Notes: generated by a model not told the origin, from the letters alone. A DNA stretch of 64,000 nucleotides from Sympetrum striolatum (GCA_947579665.1 OX388347.1:39006943-39070942), one strand, 5' to 3'; counted from the stretch's first letter, positions 1-13,450 are shown. Translations and numbers: made by a program.

Positions 1-1438
1 TAGTTTGGTGAAATGCCTATGATGGAGTTTGTAGCTATATTCGAAATTTTTTAAGATTTGTCATTATATAGATGTTCTTATTTATTTCAAATAAAGCAGT
101 TACTCAAGCATGTCTACATGTTTAAGGATCATCAATAATATCTTTTTCTATTTTCTCCTGAAAAGAAGGATTATCCAGATGCAATATCTCCATTCCCCAT
201 GGTTTTCTTTCCCTTATTTATTTTAAATGATTAACGTCAAGATAATAATGGCTATTTAAGCAAAAATTATGCAGAGGAAATAATTATATCTTGACCAGAT
301 AAAAAGCAATCAGCAAAGTGTATAATATCTTTCATAAACCTATCAGATAACTTATCAAAATATTATCTTTTTAAATCCATAGCCTTTCCCTCAATAAAAT
401 TATTTGGAAGATAAAGGAAATGTAACCACATTTCTTATAAAGTTCTTCACCATATTAGATTTGATTTTCTGAAATTTCAAAATCTCAGGGTTTTTTAAAC
501 TTCATTGTTTGATAAAAGGGTACTTAATCAATTCAGTTTAGGATGATGACAAATATGAAACTTGTTAGTTTCTCTTTTTTATTTTTGTAAAGGAATTGGT
601 ATTCTGTATAAAAAATTCATTCATGCTGATTCAATTTTCATTTGTTGACCAAAATAGTTTCTGAAACAATCAAAAAAAGAATTCTTACCTAGCTACCCCA
701 AAATTTTGTAAAAATGTCATTTTAGAAAATCATGAAATTTCTCTTTCGTGAAATAGCAATTTGTAATGGGCTCTTTATATTCTGTTTGATCTCAAATATC
801 CAGGGCTTCCTACATATAAAAGTATCAAACATCCATTTATGTTTTAGATGAACTACTGTATATAATGGTAAGATATGTCTTTCTATTTTAACATTTCTTT
901 AAATAGGGGATAAACTTTGTAAAATTTAATATGTGACTATATATTCTTGTAATAGCAATGCAAAATAGCATAGAGCTTCAAGAAACGGACATTTTAAATT
1001 AATCAGTGCTTCGTTCAGAAATCTAGGATGAAGTGATTATCTAGAATGAAAAATTTACATTAGATGAAATAAAATATATCCTATCTATGCTAATTGAAGT
1101 ATCTATTGCTGAGGTGAATTAATTTATTATTTTATATATAAAAATGCTGGATTTAAAAAATTTTTGTGTTATAGTACTATATGCACATAATGAAGGCATT
1201 GATTGTACACGGTTATCTTAAAACATGTGATGTAATTATGGATTTGAAAACTTATAACCTGTACCTGCATGTGGCTTTAGACTTGCATGGATGTGAATTT
1301 GATGTATTTATTGTAACTTACCATTTAAAGATATATGAAATAAATGTTTTACTATTTTATTTCATATTTCATGTCAATTTTGTATTAATAAAGCATCTGA
1401 TAATTAACAAATTGAAGAATCTATTCTTTATTAAACAG
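1..1438. other. AT-rich non-coding stretch
   Basis: No reading frame with a recognisable domain and no clear repeat was seen. If the putative exon immediately downstream is real, this would be intron sequence of that gene. Confidence 0.4.
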
Positions 1439-1501
1439 ACTGAAAGTAGTCACTTGGTTGTTGCTTCTGAGATGTTAACTTGTGAAGAAAGATACAATAA
1501 G
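1439..1501 (+). CDS. Possible internal coding exon of an unidentified gene
   Basis: A 63-nt open segment (phase 0, 21 codons, product TESSHLVVASEMLTCEERYN plus K) lies between a pyrimidine/A-rich acceptor ending ACAG and a strong donor (AAG followed by GTAAGA). The composition is protein-like compared with the surrounding AT-rich DNA and both splice signals are good. I do not recognise the protein, no partner exon was identified with confidence, and so the call rests only on splice signals and codon quality. It could be chance. Confidence 0.3.
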
Positions 1502-3240
1502 GTAAGATGATATGTATATTACAATTATGTATACAATGTATACATAATGCCGTAACTAATGATACATAACCCACATATTAATTATTGCTTTTTTAAGAAA
1601 AATCTACTGGCAAATTAAGAGCTGATTAAATGATGACCAATCAAAAAAACTTGCAGGATTAAGAATATCTTCAACCAATTGAATTGAGAAATTGGTCTGT
1701 TCATTTTATTATGAGTTTAAAATCAAATTGTTAAGTCAGAAATTTAAGACTTAACAAGAAGAAGTGAACTTAATTGAAGAAGTACGTAGCACCACAATGA
1801 AAAGAAACTAATAATGCAGATAGGCCAGCACAGTAAAAAGAAGAGTCATAATCATGAATTATTGACTCTAAAACTAAAAAGTGGTAAAAGAGGAGAAACC
1901 AGTAAATGTAAGGACCAAAAGTCCTCACTTTCAGTAAGGGTAATGTACACTGTGTGTCAAAGAGTGCAAACAAATAACCAAAAAATGGAAATAACCAAAA
2001 GATGTTGGCTAAAAGTTTCGAAAAGGGCAACAATGTCAATCTGTCATAAACATCAAGAAATTATGAGTAGAAGAATAACTGCACTACAAAGAAAATAAGC
2101 AAGAGCATTATCTCCTAAATTTGGTAGATTGTTACTGGAGAACCCAATATGAGTATTTTGAAGACAAGATCCTAAGAAGAGAACAATGTTTGAGGTTGCA
2201 AATCAGAAAGAAAAAAATCTAATTGTATGTACATGTATCACCAACAAGTTGCCAATTTCACAGGCAGTGTACATTAAAAGTACTCATACACTGCCTTATC
2301 AAATGGTATAACTCTGTACATATACTACTTACCATGGAGAATTTATGACAAATTTATTGTTGAAGCAAGAGGTACAATTGAATCTCTGGGTAATACATTG
2401 GCAATACATCTACTGTCCTTATTCTGTATATTTATGAGTATGCATACGCCTTCATATGTATCTTGTTTGATATTTATTTGTATTTTTTATTAGTTTATTG
2501 TTTTCTATCTGTATCAGATGGTTTGGATGGTTATATTCTGGAATGTGTTGTAAGGCACTGAATCCTATTGTATTTAAGATGTGAAAAGCATTTTTTTAAT
2601 GGGAAGTTGGTCACATTAGCAAGCCCTACTCTTTACATGCACATCATCACAGTAAAAGTATATTGTAATTTACAGAATATCTATGACTTTGAAGATTGAA
2701 TGGAAACTCCCTCCACAATGCAACCACATGAGATATGAGCATATTATGTAACTAGTCTATTATGAAATTCATGATATAAAAGTGGTAGCATATAAATGTA
2801 GAAGTTAGAGCATATATTCCCAACCATCACTGGAAGTTAAATAAATATGATCCATTCCCCATCCATTCTCTTTACTCTTATTTTGCCATTAAAGAAAAAA
2901 ATTATTATATTCTTTCATGATTAGTAGATGGAAGAAAAAGCAAAGCATTATTTTGTTGATAATAGCTTAAAGGGTTGGACTTAAAGCTTTTATAAAGGAT
3001 TGAACGATTCTGTTATTTATTATTTTTATGTATCATACTGATTTGGATGTGATTATTAATCTTTTTTATGAAATTTTATGTGGTGGCATCAAGAATGTGG
3101 TGTGATTTCTTAGTTAATGGTCTAATGTTGAAATTGAAATCTATTAATCCAAAAATAGGACCAGAACTTAATAATATTCCAACTGTAAAAGCTGTACTTG
3201 AAATATGTTAAAATCATAAGTTTCTATCTAAATTGAAAAA
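1502..3240. other. AT-rich non-coding stretch
   Basis: No supported gene or repeat was seen. Short reading frames on both strands around 1770-2100 have no recognisable domain and read as chance frames. Confidence 0.4.
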
Positions 3241-3560
3241 TTCATTAATTATACCTACGCTTTCGGACGGTGTTGCTACGTGACGACGGATACCCTTAGG
3301 AATCACAGTTGCTTCCTCGATTGATACTTAGGGATTCGGAGAAAGGACTTATATGTTAGGGACGCGATTACAGATGAGTTTAACGTAGGCGACTGCGATC
3401 GGACATCAGAGTTCTTCCGCCGCCGGACTAGCAAGTTTTTTTCTGGTGTTATATGTAGGCTGTGTACCTCCGCTCACGTAAAACTTCCCTCCATAAACTG
3501 AAAAAATCTTTCAAAAATTTTCTCTGGTTCTTCCCGCTGGATTGGATTCCCGCAGTTTAA
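3241..3560. other. GC/CpG-richer island in AT-rich DNA
   Basis: This patch is visibly richer in G+C and CpG than its neighbours (CGGACGG, GACGACGG, CCGCCGCCGG and similar). It has no reading frame of note. Such islands can mark a promoter with an untranslated first exon, or the end of an old transposon. The sequence alone does not decide. Confidence 0.25.
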
Positions 3561-3964
3561 TGATATAGGGCCTACAATCCATAGATAACGATATGTTTCC
3601 AAAGTTTTTTTGTCTATGTTTACAAGTAAAAATGTTTCGAGAAACACGATTCTTAACTTACAAATATTTATAAGTATAATTATTAGACTTTAATATCAAA
3701 CTTTTCGGACCTTTAAGAAAAGATACAGCTAAAAATAGTACAGGAATCACAAAGGATACATTTTGCATTGCCCGCTTTGCTCAAAATATCTTTATTCAAT
3801 TGTTCTTCAGACACCTGCAACCCGCTGAAAAACGTAATTTTAAGATCGTGAGTCGAGCTGACTGGTTTATGGATGTAATGGTTAAGATTAAAAGGTACAT
3901 TTTTTTCTATTTGTCATACATATCGGAAGTATACGATCATAAATTATAAGTAAAAATTGTAGAT

Positions 3965-4075
3965 ATGTCAGATAATGATTTATTAAGAAGATATGCTGAA
4001 AAACTTCAAAAATTACTTAAGCAGCATGTGCAAACTATTATGTGTATCAAGGTCATTGAGAACGGTCATACATAA
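3965..4075 (+). CDS. Small ORF, possible first coding exon, unknown
   Basis: A 36-codon frame begins MSDNDLLRRYAEKLQKLLKQ, an amphipathic, coiled-coil-like helix unlike the background. It starts just after a TTGTAG that could be a splice acceptor, about 0.4 kb downstream of the GC-richer island. It could be the first coding exon of a coiled-coil protein, with the island as its promoter and leader. No later exon was identified. It may equally be a chance frame. Confidence 0.2.
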   Translation: MSDNDLLRRYAEKLQKLLKQHVQTIMCIKVIENGHT

Positions 4076-7000
4076 TCTTTCATTAATCCAAGAGATTTAC
4101 CATTCTCCAAATTCGAGAATTGCTTGTCCATCAAATCCTTTTTGCAGTAAGTTATAGAAACACATTTTTCTTGCAGTGTAACTCTATAAAACAACCAGGA
4201 AGAGCGGCCGAAAGTACGAAGTTGGGGAGACATTTACTGTCCAGTTTTGTTGTGTATTGGGGCACCTACGGTACCAGTGTGTCTTCTGGCTGCAACACCC
4301 CAGGAGGTCGGCCCACGTTAGTAGTGACTACTTCATTTCCAATTACATTTAAGTTTAGATATATTTTCGTTGTGTGTATTTTGCCCATTTATTTAGGAAA
4401 AAGCCAGTCAAGAGTTGTTTTCGCATAGTGTTATTGTATGATGTGAGGTGTTTTTATCAAGGGAAGAATTGCCACTCCGACATCATTTTTCATGTACAAA
4501 AAGTTGCAAAGTTTTGACAAATAGTTTGTTGCAATTAATGCAACCGTACTTAAGTAAACATGTGAATATTCAACAACTCATTAGAACACAAAACCAATAT
4601 ATTTTTGACAATTTTGAGCCTTATTGCAATTGAAGTTTTGCACTTTCTGTGTTTGAAAGAATTGTGTTGTGTTGTTGAGTTTTGATATAAAATTAACATT
4701 AATAATTAGATGGTTTAATAGTGAGATGATTTAGAGGTTCAGCTTGAAAGTTAACGAGCTAAGTAGAACAACCTTTATGTTTGCGAGTGACATAATTGTT
4801 GTCAGGTCGATTAATTTCAATTCATATAGCTATATAGTGACTGTATTGTGGCATTAACCTCAACTGAAGCTAGTGAGTGACATTTTTAGTGTCTTAAAGG
4901 ATTAAGGATCAGTTCTTTTAAACGATAAAAACTTAAAGCATTAGATAGAATAGTAACACCATAAGAATAGGCTAGCTTGAATAGATGTAGGGATGATAGT
5001 AGAAACTTATCAAAAACTTGTCAAAATATCTTGTTGTCTAATTTTAAGCAAGGCTGCTAACTAATGAAAACTTTTATAAACAGTAAAATTTATTATCAAA
5101 AGATATTACTTTTAAGATTATTTTCAGTTCTGTTCCTTTGAAATTTATTGCCAGTTGCTCAATATCTCATTCATTTTTATGAGTCAGAATCAGGAAGGCC
5201 ACCTTAAATTTGAAATGGATATTCAAGCGATTTTTGTTTTATTTAATTTATCTCTGTAGCTAGAAAATTATTAGTGAAAAGCAGTGTAGGAGAAGTTATA
5301 GGCATTAATTATTTGCTATAAACACTAAACAAAACAGATCTTTTTCAGCTTTAATTTTGATTGATTGCTATCAATTTAGTAGGTAGTTAATTGTTAATAG
5401 AAATGAGTAATATTTACAGCAAATTGAAATCAATAACTATTCGAGTAAACTTATTGGTTGTGTGTAATTCTTCCCTTGTGTTATGAATTCAAAAGCTCTG
5501 AAGTTCTATTCTTCATTTTGGAAATGTTGTGGAAATTGAAATTTGATGTTCCACCTTTCTTTACACCGCTGTCCCCTTATTCTAAATTTCCAAAAACGTC
5601 TTTCTCTGGACACTTTGATGACAAGGTTATTTATCATCCTCAAGATTAGAGTTATTCATACCAACATTATATTTCAAATTAATCAGGTAACCTTTTTTAT
5701 CTCAAGATATTAATCAGAAGTGCTAACATCTGTGTTACTGCTTTTATATTGAATTTTCATTTTCTCAGCTGTATTTAAAATTTAATTGTGCATCTCTCCG
5801 TTATAATACCCTTAAAACTGTTTAAGTCTTTTATATACAACCTCCTCATTTATCTAAATTATTGCTGGAATTCTTTAATGTTTTTGTTCAATTTTCGTAC
5901 CCCAGCTTTAGAGCTGATTTACATTTTTTAAAGTGCTCTTAGTAGTTTTGAATTCTCATATGCCTATTTTGAAAATCCACATAGACTGCATGTTGTCTGA
6001 TTTGAGACTGTAAGTTGCAATTCCACAGCATTTCCCTCTAGCTTCCATAGTAATAGTGATAAGAAATGTTAAATGCTTAACTACATATATATCAGGTGTG
6101 ATTGAACTTTATTCCTTCTTTTATTGTCTCAAACATTTTCTTTTCTGATTGATAATGTTCAGATTATTTCTTTTAGAGGATCCCTTTTTAAATCTCTTGA
6201 TTTTAGCCATAAAACCTACTACTTGTCTTACTTCCCTCATCTTTTCTGATAATCTGTTAATAATGCATAAGCTCATTTCTCAATTTTCATTCACCTCAGC
6301 TCTTGACTAAGCTTGTCATTCAATTAAAATTGCATATATCTTCTCTTGAGCCTATCTTGAATAGATATGAATCTATTTTTTCCATTAGAGTAGGAGGAGA
6401 ACTATAATTTGAACAGGTACTCCATGGCATCAAATTTTAAGGAGTCAGGTAAAACTACTCAGTGAAGGATCACACAGAACTTACATGTTTTAAAGCAAAT
6501 GAATTTGTCTGAAGTCTTTGCAACATTTTCTATTCTCTTCTTTGGTTGATTTGATTGATTCAAAATCACAATTAATTATGCTTGCATATTACTTCAATTT
6601 TTGCCTTTCTTAGGACAGAACTTGCAATAGCAACCCAAAATGCTTTCTTTTGAACAAAGATTTCGCCTTCTTTACTTATTAATGTTGCTAGTATTCCAAA
6701 CCATTCTCTCTTTTCCGAGCAAAGATGAATTTTTAGAACTTTTTATTTCCTTATAGATATTTATTTTAAGGGAGCATTCATTTTTTTAAATTTCAATCAT
6801 CAGGAGTCGTTATGTCAAGTGTGTATTTATTGTTTTCTTTAACTTTTTCTAAATCTTTAATGAGATTTTAATGCTGCAAGTGGTTAGACTTTAATTCGAT
6901 CCTACTGTCTGTGAAATTTTCTATTCTGATTGATTATTCTTGGGTGTATCTATGAGAATATTCTCATTGACAGTTATGGATTTTTGGACAGAAAATTTGC

Positions 7001-8219
7001 TACCTGACTTACCACTCTCATATTTTCTAATAATTTGTTTATTATTGATGAATGGATAAACTTTTTCCACATTCTTTATTCTCCCCTAGCCCTTGATCTT
7101 TATTGGCATTATATTATATTTACATATTTATTCTCCTGAGCCTTCTTAGAGCAGATCTAGAGACAACTCTGTCATTTCTCTTGAACAAAGATCTTGTCTT
7201 TTATAATTTGATAGCATTCCAATCCTCTCTCTACAATGGTCTATCTAAATATCTCTTCATCATCTTAATTTTGGAACCTTTCATTTTCTTTAATTTCTAT
7301 CATTAAAGTTCTTCATGCAATGGATTTGTATAGACTTTTCTTGGGACCTCCACCAGGTCAAATGTGTTTCCACCAAAGTTTCGACAGCTGACTCTGCTAT
7401 CTTCCTCTGGGAAATCTTCCAAAGATTTTAAACAGATATTTCACTTTGAAATTCCAAGTTAGAACTTTTTCCTATTATTTCTGCCAATTCTTTCTGAGAT
7501 TTTAAACAAATTCATTTGCTTTAAAAATGGAAGAACTGTCAGAACCTTCGCTAAGTAGTTTTACCAGACTCCTTAAAATTGCATGCAATGGAGGTATTTT
7601 TCAAATAATAGTACTCACCTAAAATTTTATATTGGATTCTTTTTTATTTTCTTCACTAATTCATTTAATGAAGATTTTACTCTAAACGTTGAATCTCCTT
7701 AATTTTGTTTTCCACTACTTTCTTTGTCCTGAAAATATGGTAATTCTGTGACTTTCATTTGTAATTCATTTTTCTCTACTATTTAGCAAATTAGTGATGT
7801 AAATGTTTGTATAGATCGAATTCTTGATTCAGATTCCATATTTTTAACTGTAGTATTTTAAATGCTCCAAAAAATTGACTATTCTCTCAGATATTCGTTT
7901 AATTTTTGAAATTCTTCATTAAGAACTTAAAAGTTTTAACTTTCAATTTCTGAGTATGATTTCATCAATATTGATTTTCTTGTGAAATTATGGTCTTTAA
8001 TCAATTCTTTAAATCATTTCTCTCTATTTCAAGTAGCAGTAAGTTTTAGAGTTATTTCCAATTTCAGTTACATTAATTTTGTCTATTCTCATTAAGTCTT
8101 CAAATTCATGTGTGATTTGTTTGAGTTATTTCTGCTGATATTCTATTATATATTTCTTTGTATTTAGTTCCAGTTGTGAAATTGCTGGAAAAAATTTAGA
8201 TGCTTCTAGAATGTTCTAG
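4076..8219. other. Long AT-rich non-coding stretch
   Basis: About 4 kb of AT-rich, pyrimidine-leaning sequence without a recognisable gene, RNA or well-defined transposon. A slightly GC-richer patch at about 4200-4330 carries only short frames without domains. Confidence 0.4.
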
Positions 8220-8235
8220 AAAATTTGGAATCTCA

Positions 8236-8342
8236 AGTTTAACCCTTTATGCACTTTTAACCCTTTTCTTCAGTTTAACCCTTTTCACACCTTTAAATCT
8301 AATTTTTGATTTAACCCTTTTCACACCTTTAACCCTTCATGT
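8236..8342 (+). repeat. Clustered TTTAACCC motif repeats
   Basis: The core TTTAACCCTT or TTAACCCTT recurs five times within about 110 bp, twice with the fuller form AACCCTTTTCACACCTTTAA. Spacing is irregular, so this is a degenerate short tandem repeat. It abuts the foldback repeat downstream. Confidence 0.5.
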
Positions 8343-8478
8343 CCTAAGCAATGCAAAAAAAATCGTACTAAGTCCCCAAGGTCATTCAGTTGGTTAAAAA
8401 GTGATAGAAAATATTTCATGGAAACATTTTTATTTATTTTCTGTATTTCATTCATTTTACATTGATTTTTCAGATTTT

Positions 8479-8631
8479 TTTGCCTTCTGCATTTGTACTT
8501 TTGTGAGCAATGTCCGACTGTCATAGCTGCCTTCAGAATAATTTCAAACTTGAATTTCAAGTTTGAAATTGTTCTGAAGGCAGCCATGACAGTTGGACAT
8601 AGCCCACAAAAGTACAAGTGCAGAAGGCAAA
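8479..8631. repeat. 153-nt near-perfect foldback (inverted) repeat
   Basis: Two 76-nt arms are reverse complements of each other around a single central base at 8555, with about six mismatches (roughly 92% arm identity). The innermost 31 nt (8540-8570) are a perfect palindrome. Five of the six mismatches are transitions. A transcript would form a long hairpin. It could be a foldback MITE or a small-RNA-producing hairpin; no target duplication was seen. The rightward continuation to about 8830 is open (KYKCRRQSGPDDAAPPENK region) but is not recognised. Confidence 0.8.
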
Positions 8632-8849
8632 GTGGTCCAGATGATGCTGCTCCACCTGAAAACAAGCAAACCTCAAAATCTTTAAAGATGGGTTCGGCCC
8701 TTCTGGCTACTACTGTACCAAGAACTTTGCAGGGTGGGAGAGGGAACAGTTTTAGAATGAAAATTCAAAATCTCCTGTCTGCAATTTCTTTATTGATCAC
8801 TGTAATAAATGTACACTTGCACGTTGAGCAATAATAAAATAATATTGAA

Positions 8850-9780
8850 ATGGACATGTATGAATTCGTCATTTATGGCACCCAACTTTCACTCTAATTT
8901 ACTATATCAATATTGGTAATTTTGAGAGAAAATGACTTCTATAATGCTGAACTTAAAATTCAAGGTTAGTTTTAACAGCAAAATGGCTTGAAAAAATCAG
9001 AATTAACTAATGTCTCTATATATTAGCTTGAAAATGAAATATACATTAATTTGAATAGTTCGTCTTACATGAGCAATCAAGATAGCTTTAAACATTCAAA
9101 ACAGCTTTTAACAGCAGCATGTATAAATTTTTCATCTGCCACATCCAAATTTCACTCTAACATTAGTAGCCATTTATGTAAAAATTACTTCAAACGGTAA
9201 ATATATTGGTAATTTCAAGATATTAACAATTTAAGGGCCATTTTGAGAAAAAATTGCTTCAAAAAAACGGAATCGACAAATTTAGGTAATTCAGAAACAT
9301 GACTTAAAATAGGAAAGTACTCAGAAAATTACGCCTAAAATGCTGAATTAATAATTTAAACAAAAAAAATTGCTTGACAAAGCAGAATTAACAAACTTCA
9401 CTTAACATTAGCTTGAAAATGAAATTTACATTAATTTGATTAGTAAATCTTACATGAGCAATCAAGTTATCTTTAAACGTTCCAAACTGAATTTAACAGT
9501 ATCATGTATGAATTTTTCATCTGCAACACCCAAATTAAAAAATAAACGTCTATTTTTATAAAAATAACTTCAAATAGTAAAGAAAATGGCAATTTTAAAA
9601 TTAATTTCAAGATAATAACACTTTTAGGTCTATCTTACGAGAGAATGGCTTTAAAAGACAATATAAATTAGGTAAGTTTTAATAATAAATTTAGGCAAGT
9701 TTTAACAGAAACATGGTTTAAAATTTTGTATTGACAGAATTGACTTAATTAGCTAGAAAGTAGTGATTTTCCGAATTATC
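8850..9780 (+). repeat. Diverged tandem repeat, about 270-385 bp spacing
   Basis: Three diverged copies of one block can be followed. The sequence around AGCTTGAAAATGAAAT at 9025 recurs at 9410 (offset 385), continuing through ATGAGCAATCAAG and TTTTTCATCTGC. An earlier partial copy starts near 8855. Copies are broken by indels. No coding content. Confidence 0.6.
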
Positions 9781-9967
9781 AATTTATACTTTGAACCTGT
9801 ATCAAACAAAAAACCCTTTCATTGAAATAGAGCAGAAATTTATTACTTTCTCCATATACGAAGTATAGAGAAAGTATTGTTTTCATGAAAAAATTCGACT
9901 TCGAGATTTTAACGGAAATACATGTTTTGGGGTCCCTAGAACACGTTTTGACTATTTTCGGAATGAT

Positions 9968-10011
9968 GTCTGTGTGTGTGTGTGTGTGTGTCTGTATGTG
10001 TGTGTGTGTTT
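9968..10011 (+). repeat. TG/CA dinucleotide microsatellite
   Basis: An imperfect (TG)n tract interrupted by TC and TA steps, inside the inverted-repeat-bounded element. It produces artefactual VCVCVC and THTHTH frames. Confidence 0.9.
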
Positions 10012-10013
10012 GT

Positions 10014-10646
10014 GGGCGCTCTAACGTGAAAACTATTTGTCGTATCAATACCAAACTTCGTATATAGTACTGTGGTGTGTGCTGTCAGAGTTGATTAGTT
10101 TTTGGAGTAAATCGATTGACCGGAAGTCGAGCTTCATTCATTAAAGCTCATTTCCGGTTTTCAAAATATCTCCATAAATATGATATATACGTGTATTGTA
10201 TTACTTATAAAAGTTTTAGATAATAAAATTTACTATAACTTTTGTATTTAACATATTTTTATATCACCGGTTGATTAGGAGTTATTCGTGAAATACCGAT
10301 AAACCGGAAGTAGCTATTATATACTTTGTGGGCGCTCTAACTTAAAAACTATTCATTATATCAACACTAAATTTCATATATAGTACTTTGGTTAGTTTTT
10401 TTAGAGTTGATTAGTTTTTGGAGTAAATCGGTTAACCGGAAGTTGAGCTTTATTCTACAAAGCTCATTTCCGGTTTTCAAAATATCTCCATAAATATGAT
10501 ATTTAGGTATATACTTTTATTTGTAAAAGTTTTGGAAAATGTAATTTACTATAAATTTTGGTTGAAACATATTTTTGTATCACTGATTGTGTAGGAGTTA
10601 TTCATGAAATACTGATAAACCGGAAGTTGCTGATTATGTACTTTGT
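10014..10646 (+). repeat. Two tandem 316/317-bp units
   Basis: GGGCGCTCTAAC begins at 10014 and 10330, and GGGCGCTC again at 10647. Between these the order of motifs repeats: an AACTATT block, GATTAGTTTTTGGAGTAAATC, ACCGGAAGT, TTTCCGGTTTTCAAAATATC, and AAACCGGAAGT. Units differ by many point changes. Non-coding, satellite-like. Confidence 0.75.
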
Positions 10647-10849
10647 GGGCGCTCTGGGCTCTATGGGCGAAAGGCCAATTTCATCGTTTTTCATCGATCA
10701 TGTCTCGTAAAACATTATTTATCATGTTTTTGGCGTCAAAGATAATATATAATATTAATCACCCATATTCCAAGTTTAGATGGAATATAGAGTTCGAAAT
10801 TACTGCGGTAGATAAATATTTACATCTTATATATATGGAGAAAGTCATG

Positions 10850-12014
10850 TGCTGGTCACATCAGATTTTTTCTTTACATCTTAGTATGATTTTGGCGAAT
10901 TTAGGCTATGAATTAATTACTTAAACATTCCGAATTCTAAATTCGACGTGGTAGTATAAGAAAATAATCGTCATGATATAATATTAACGGAATTTTGTTT
11001 CGAGAAAATGTAGGGATTTTTCCCAATCTGAGTTTCCTAAAGTAATGCAAAATATGCAGTTACTTGATTGAAGACTTCCTGCCCCACTTATAACTAAAAG
11101 CCGCGACAACGGGGAAAAAATTGATTCCACGCCAGCAATGAAAAAATATGAAGATTTTTATTATTTAAAATATTGGCTTAGATAAATTTACCCCATCGAA
11201 TGTATTAATCGCCTCATCATTGAACCTATCGTTTTCTAGTTATCAAGCGTAAATTTAACTTCAGTACAAGTCTACATTTATTATTTTCTCTAAAATGATT
11301 CGTTTTTAAAACCATGTACACAGAATTTGACTATTCTATTTAGAATGAAAATAATCTTTCGAAATTCTTACTATGAGCGGATTAAATAAAAATCTTTTGG
11401 ATTTACTTTCACAAGGAAGTTAAAAAAAAGTTTCTTAATGAAATTAAAAGGCCGGATATCAAATTTCACGTGTTAAATCAAGGTGTTACAATCAATAAGA
11501 AATGGAAAGCATCTTTCTACTTGATTCCCACTTGCTCCATTTAAGACTTCAAGCTCCAAAGAAACATTTATCACGCTATGCCTTGTATCACTAGAGAAAT
11601 TACTAAGATCAAATTTAACTCCTTACGTCGAGTAAATAAATCAAAAATTTTACATTTACAGCGATTTATTTATAGATTTCATTCACTGAGCTCACACCGT
11701 TCTCACTTTCTATTGTTCAATAATCACAGTCCGCTACTTTGTCATTAGCCTCTATATCTACCGAGTAACAAAATCTAATAAATTCATTAAAAATCTACAT
11801 CAACTGGAAATCTCGACTAATTTGAAGCAAAATTAAATCTATGCGCGTACCAAGTCCACGACATCCGCGAATCTAAAGAATCGAGACGTTTCCGACATTG
11901 CATTGAATTTTGATGTTTAAAATTTTTGGAATCCCTCGTCTGAAACTTGAAATGAAGAATAAAAACTTAGTGAACATTGTAATCCGTACATCTACATTAT
12001 CTAAGATAATCTAC
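10850..12014. other. AT-rich non-coding stretch
   Basis: No gene or clear mobile element was seen. Confidence 0.4.
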
Positions 12015-13450
12015 TAATTTGCTTTCTTAAAATTCCTCGCATTCTAATAATCATCGAGCACTTAAACGTAATGACTGACCGTTAAACTTAATTTTAGAAA
12101 AAATAGCATTGTCAAAACGAGGAGAATTTATTCAAAGCAAATTAAAAATTCTTTAGATGTCACATGTCGCGAAAATTGCGTAGTTTTTAACTCTACGATC
12201 AGAAACTATCTAATGAAACACGTCACTTTCTCTCATGCAAGCCTAAAACAAACTAGCAAGCTTCCCCATAATTTTCAAACTACTTATCTATTAACGTTAA
12301 CTAAGCAAGATACCAAAGGAAGAAAAGAAATATTGAAATCTCACGAACAGTAATACGTTGCATTTCTGATATAACACCGGCAATTTGCGTAAAACATCCA
12401 ACATTTCTCTTCTCGGCAATCTTATTGAATTCAAATTCAATTTAAGTGTCCTCATTAAATTTATCAAAGAGAAACTTCTAATTCTACTCTACCACCGTGA
12501 CTAATGGCAATAAAAGAACATCTCAAAGCATTTACGTAAGGTAGTATCTTAGTTCAGCACGAATATCGAATGCTTTGTTGCCCCCTTAGAGCGTGCCGCT
12601 TGATTAAAATTTATTTAAAGTGAAATCGCAAATTATTGGAATAGCACAAGACGAGAATATCGGGTAGCTTTTAACTCAACGATCAACTTATGTGAAAATA
12701 TTCTAAGAAACACGTCACTCTCTCCTGCAAAACTAAAACCAACCCTTTTCAAACTACTTATCTATTAACGTTATGCGTCCAGTACAAGCAAAATGCATGG
12801 ATGCATCCAGGCAAATATAGTTCGTTGGGCGATAATACCATTTTCACACGAAAATACAGAGCCAAGACGATACATGTCACAATAGGCGAACATCGACGTA
12901 ATTAATTTGCTTTCTTAAAATTCCTCGCGATCTAATCATCTCATCGCATTGAAATTAACACGAAATACCAGACGTTAAATTTTAAACAACTAAAGAGTAT
13001 TGTCATGAAACGAGGAAAATTTATTCAAAGAAAAATTGCATAGTTTTGAAATAGCACACGACGCGAATATCGGGTAGCTTGTAACTCAACGATCAACTTA
13101 TCGGAAACTATTTTATCAAACAAGTCACTTTCTCTCCTGCAAGACTAAAACCAACACTTTTCTTACTAATCTATTAACGTTAATTAAATTCACGCAAAAT
13201 ACTAGAAGAGGAATAGAATTATTGACATCTCACAAGCGGCAATGCTATACATTTCTGATAAAACACTGGCGATTTGCGAAAACTTCCGACATTTCTGTTC
13301 TCTGCGACTTTAGTGAAGTAGAATTTGATACGTATTATTATTGAATTTATTAGAAAGACACTTCTAAACCTACCATATCACCATAATTGACGGAAATTAA
13401 AAAACATCAAAGCATTTACGCAAAGCTGCATCGAAGTTCAGCACGGCTAA
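12015..13450 (+). repeat. Diverged duplication, about 888 bp offset, with an extra internal copy
   Basis: The block starting AATTTGCTTTCTTAAAATTC at about 12016 recurs at about 12904 (offset 888) and can be followed through a CAACGATC/TCTACGATC block, a CACGTCAC or AAGTCAC block, TATTAACGTTA, CATTTCTGAT, ATTTGCG, GCATTTACG and GTTCAGCACG. A third partial copy of the middle section lies at about 12630-12780. Degenerate, non-coding. Confidence 0.6.

Larger units (their letters stand above)
9845..10845. mobile_element. Non-autonomous element bounded by 14-bp inverted repeats
   Basis: ACTTTCTCCATATA at 9845-9858 matches as reverse complement TATATGGAGAAAGT at 10832-10845. The left end also folds on itself (TACTTTCTC against GAGAAAGTA). 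The inside holds a TG microsatellite and two 316/317-bp tandem units. No transposase frame is present and I found no convincing target duplication, so superfamily and exact borders are open. Confidence 0.5.

Noticed and set aside
3241..3560. A definite promoter CpG island
   Set aside because: Composition is suggestive, but no TATA/initiator plus downstream gene could be tied to it.
9779..10067. Cys/Val or Thr/His-repeat peptides
   Set aside because: Translation of the TG microsatellite on either strand.
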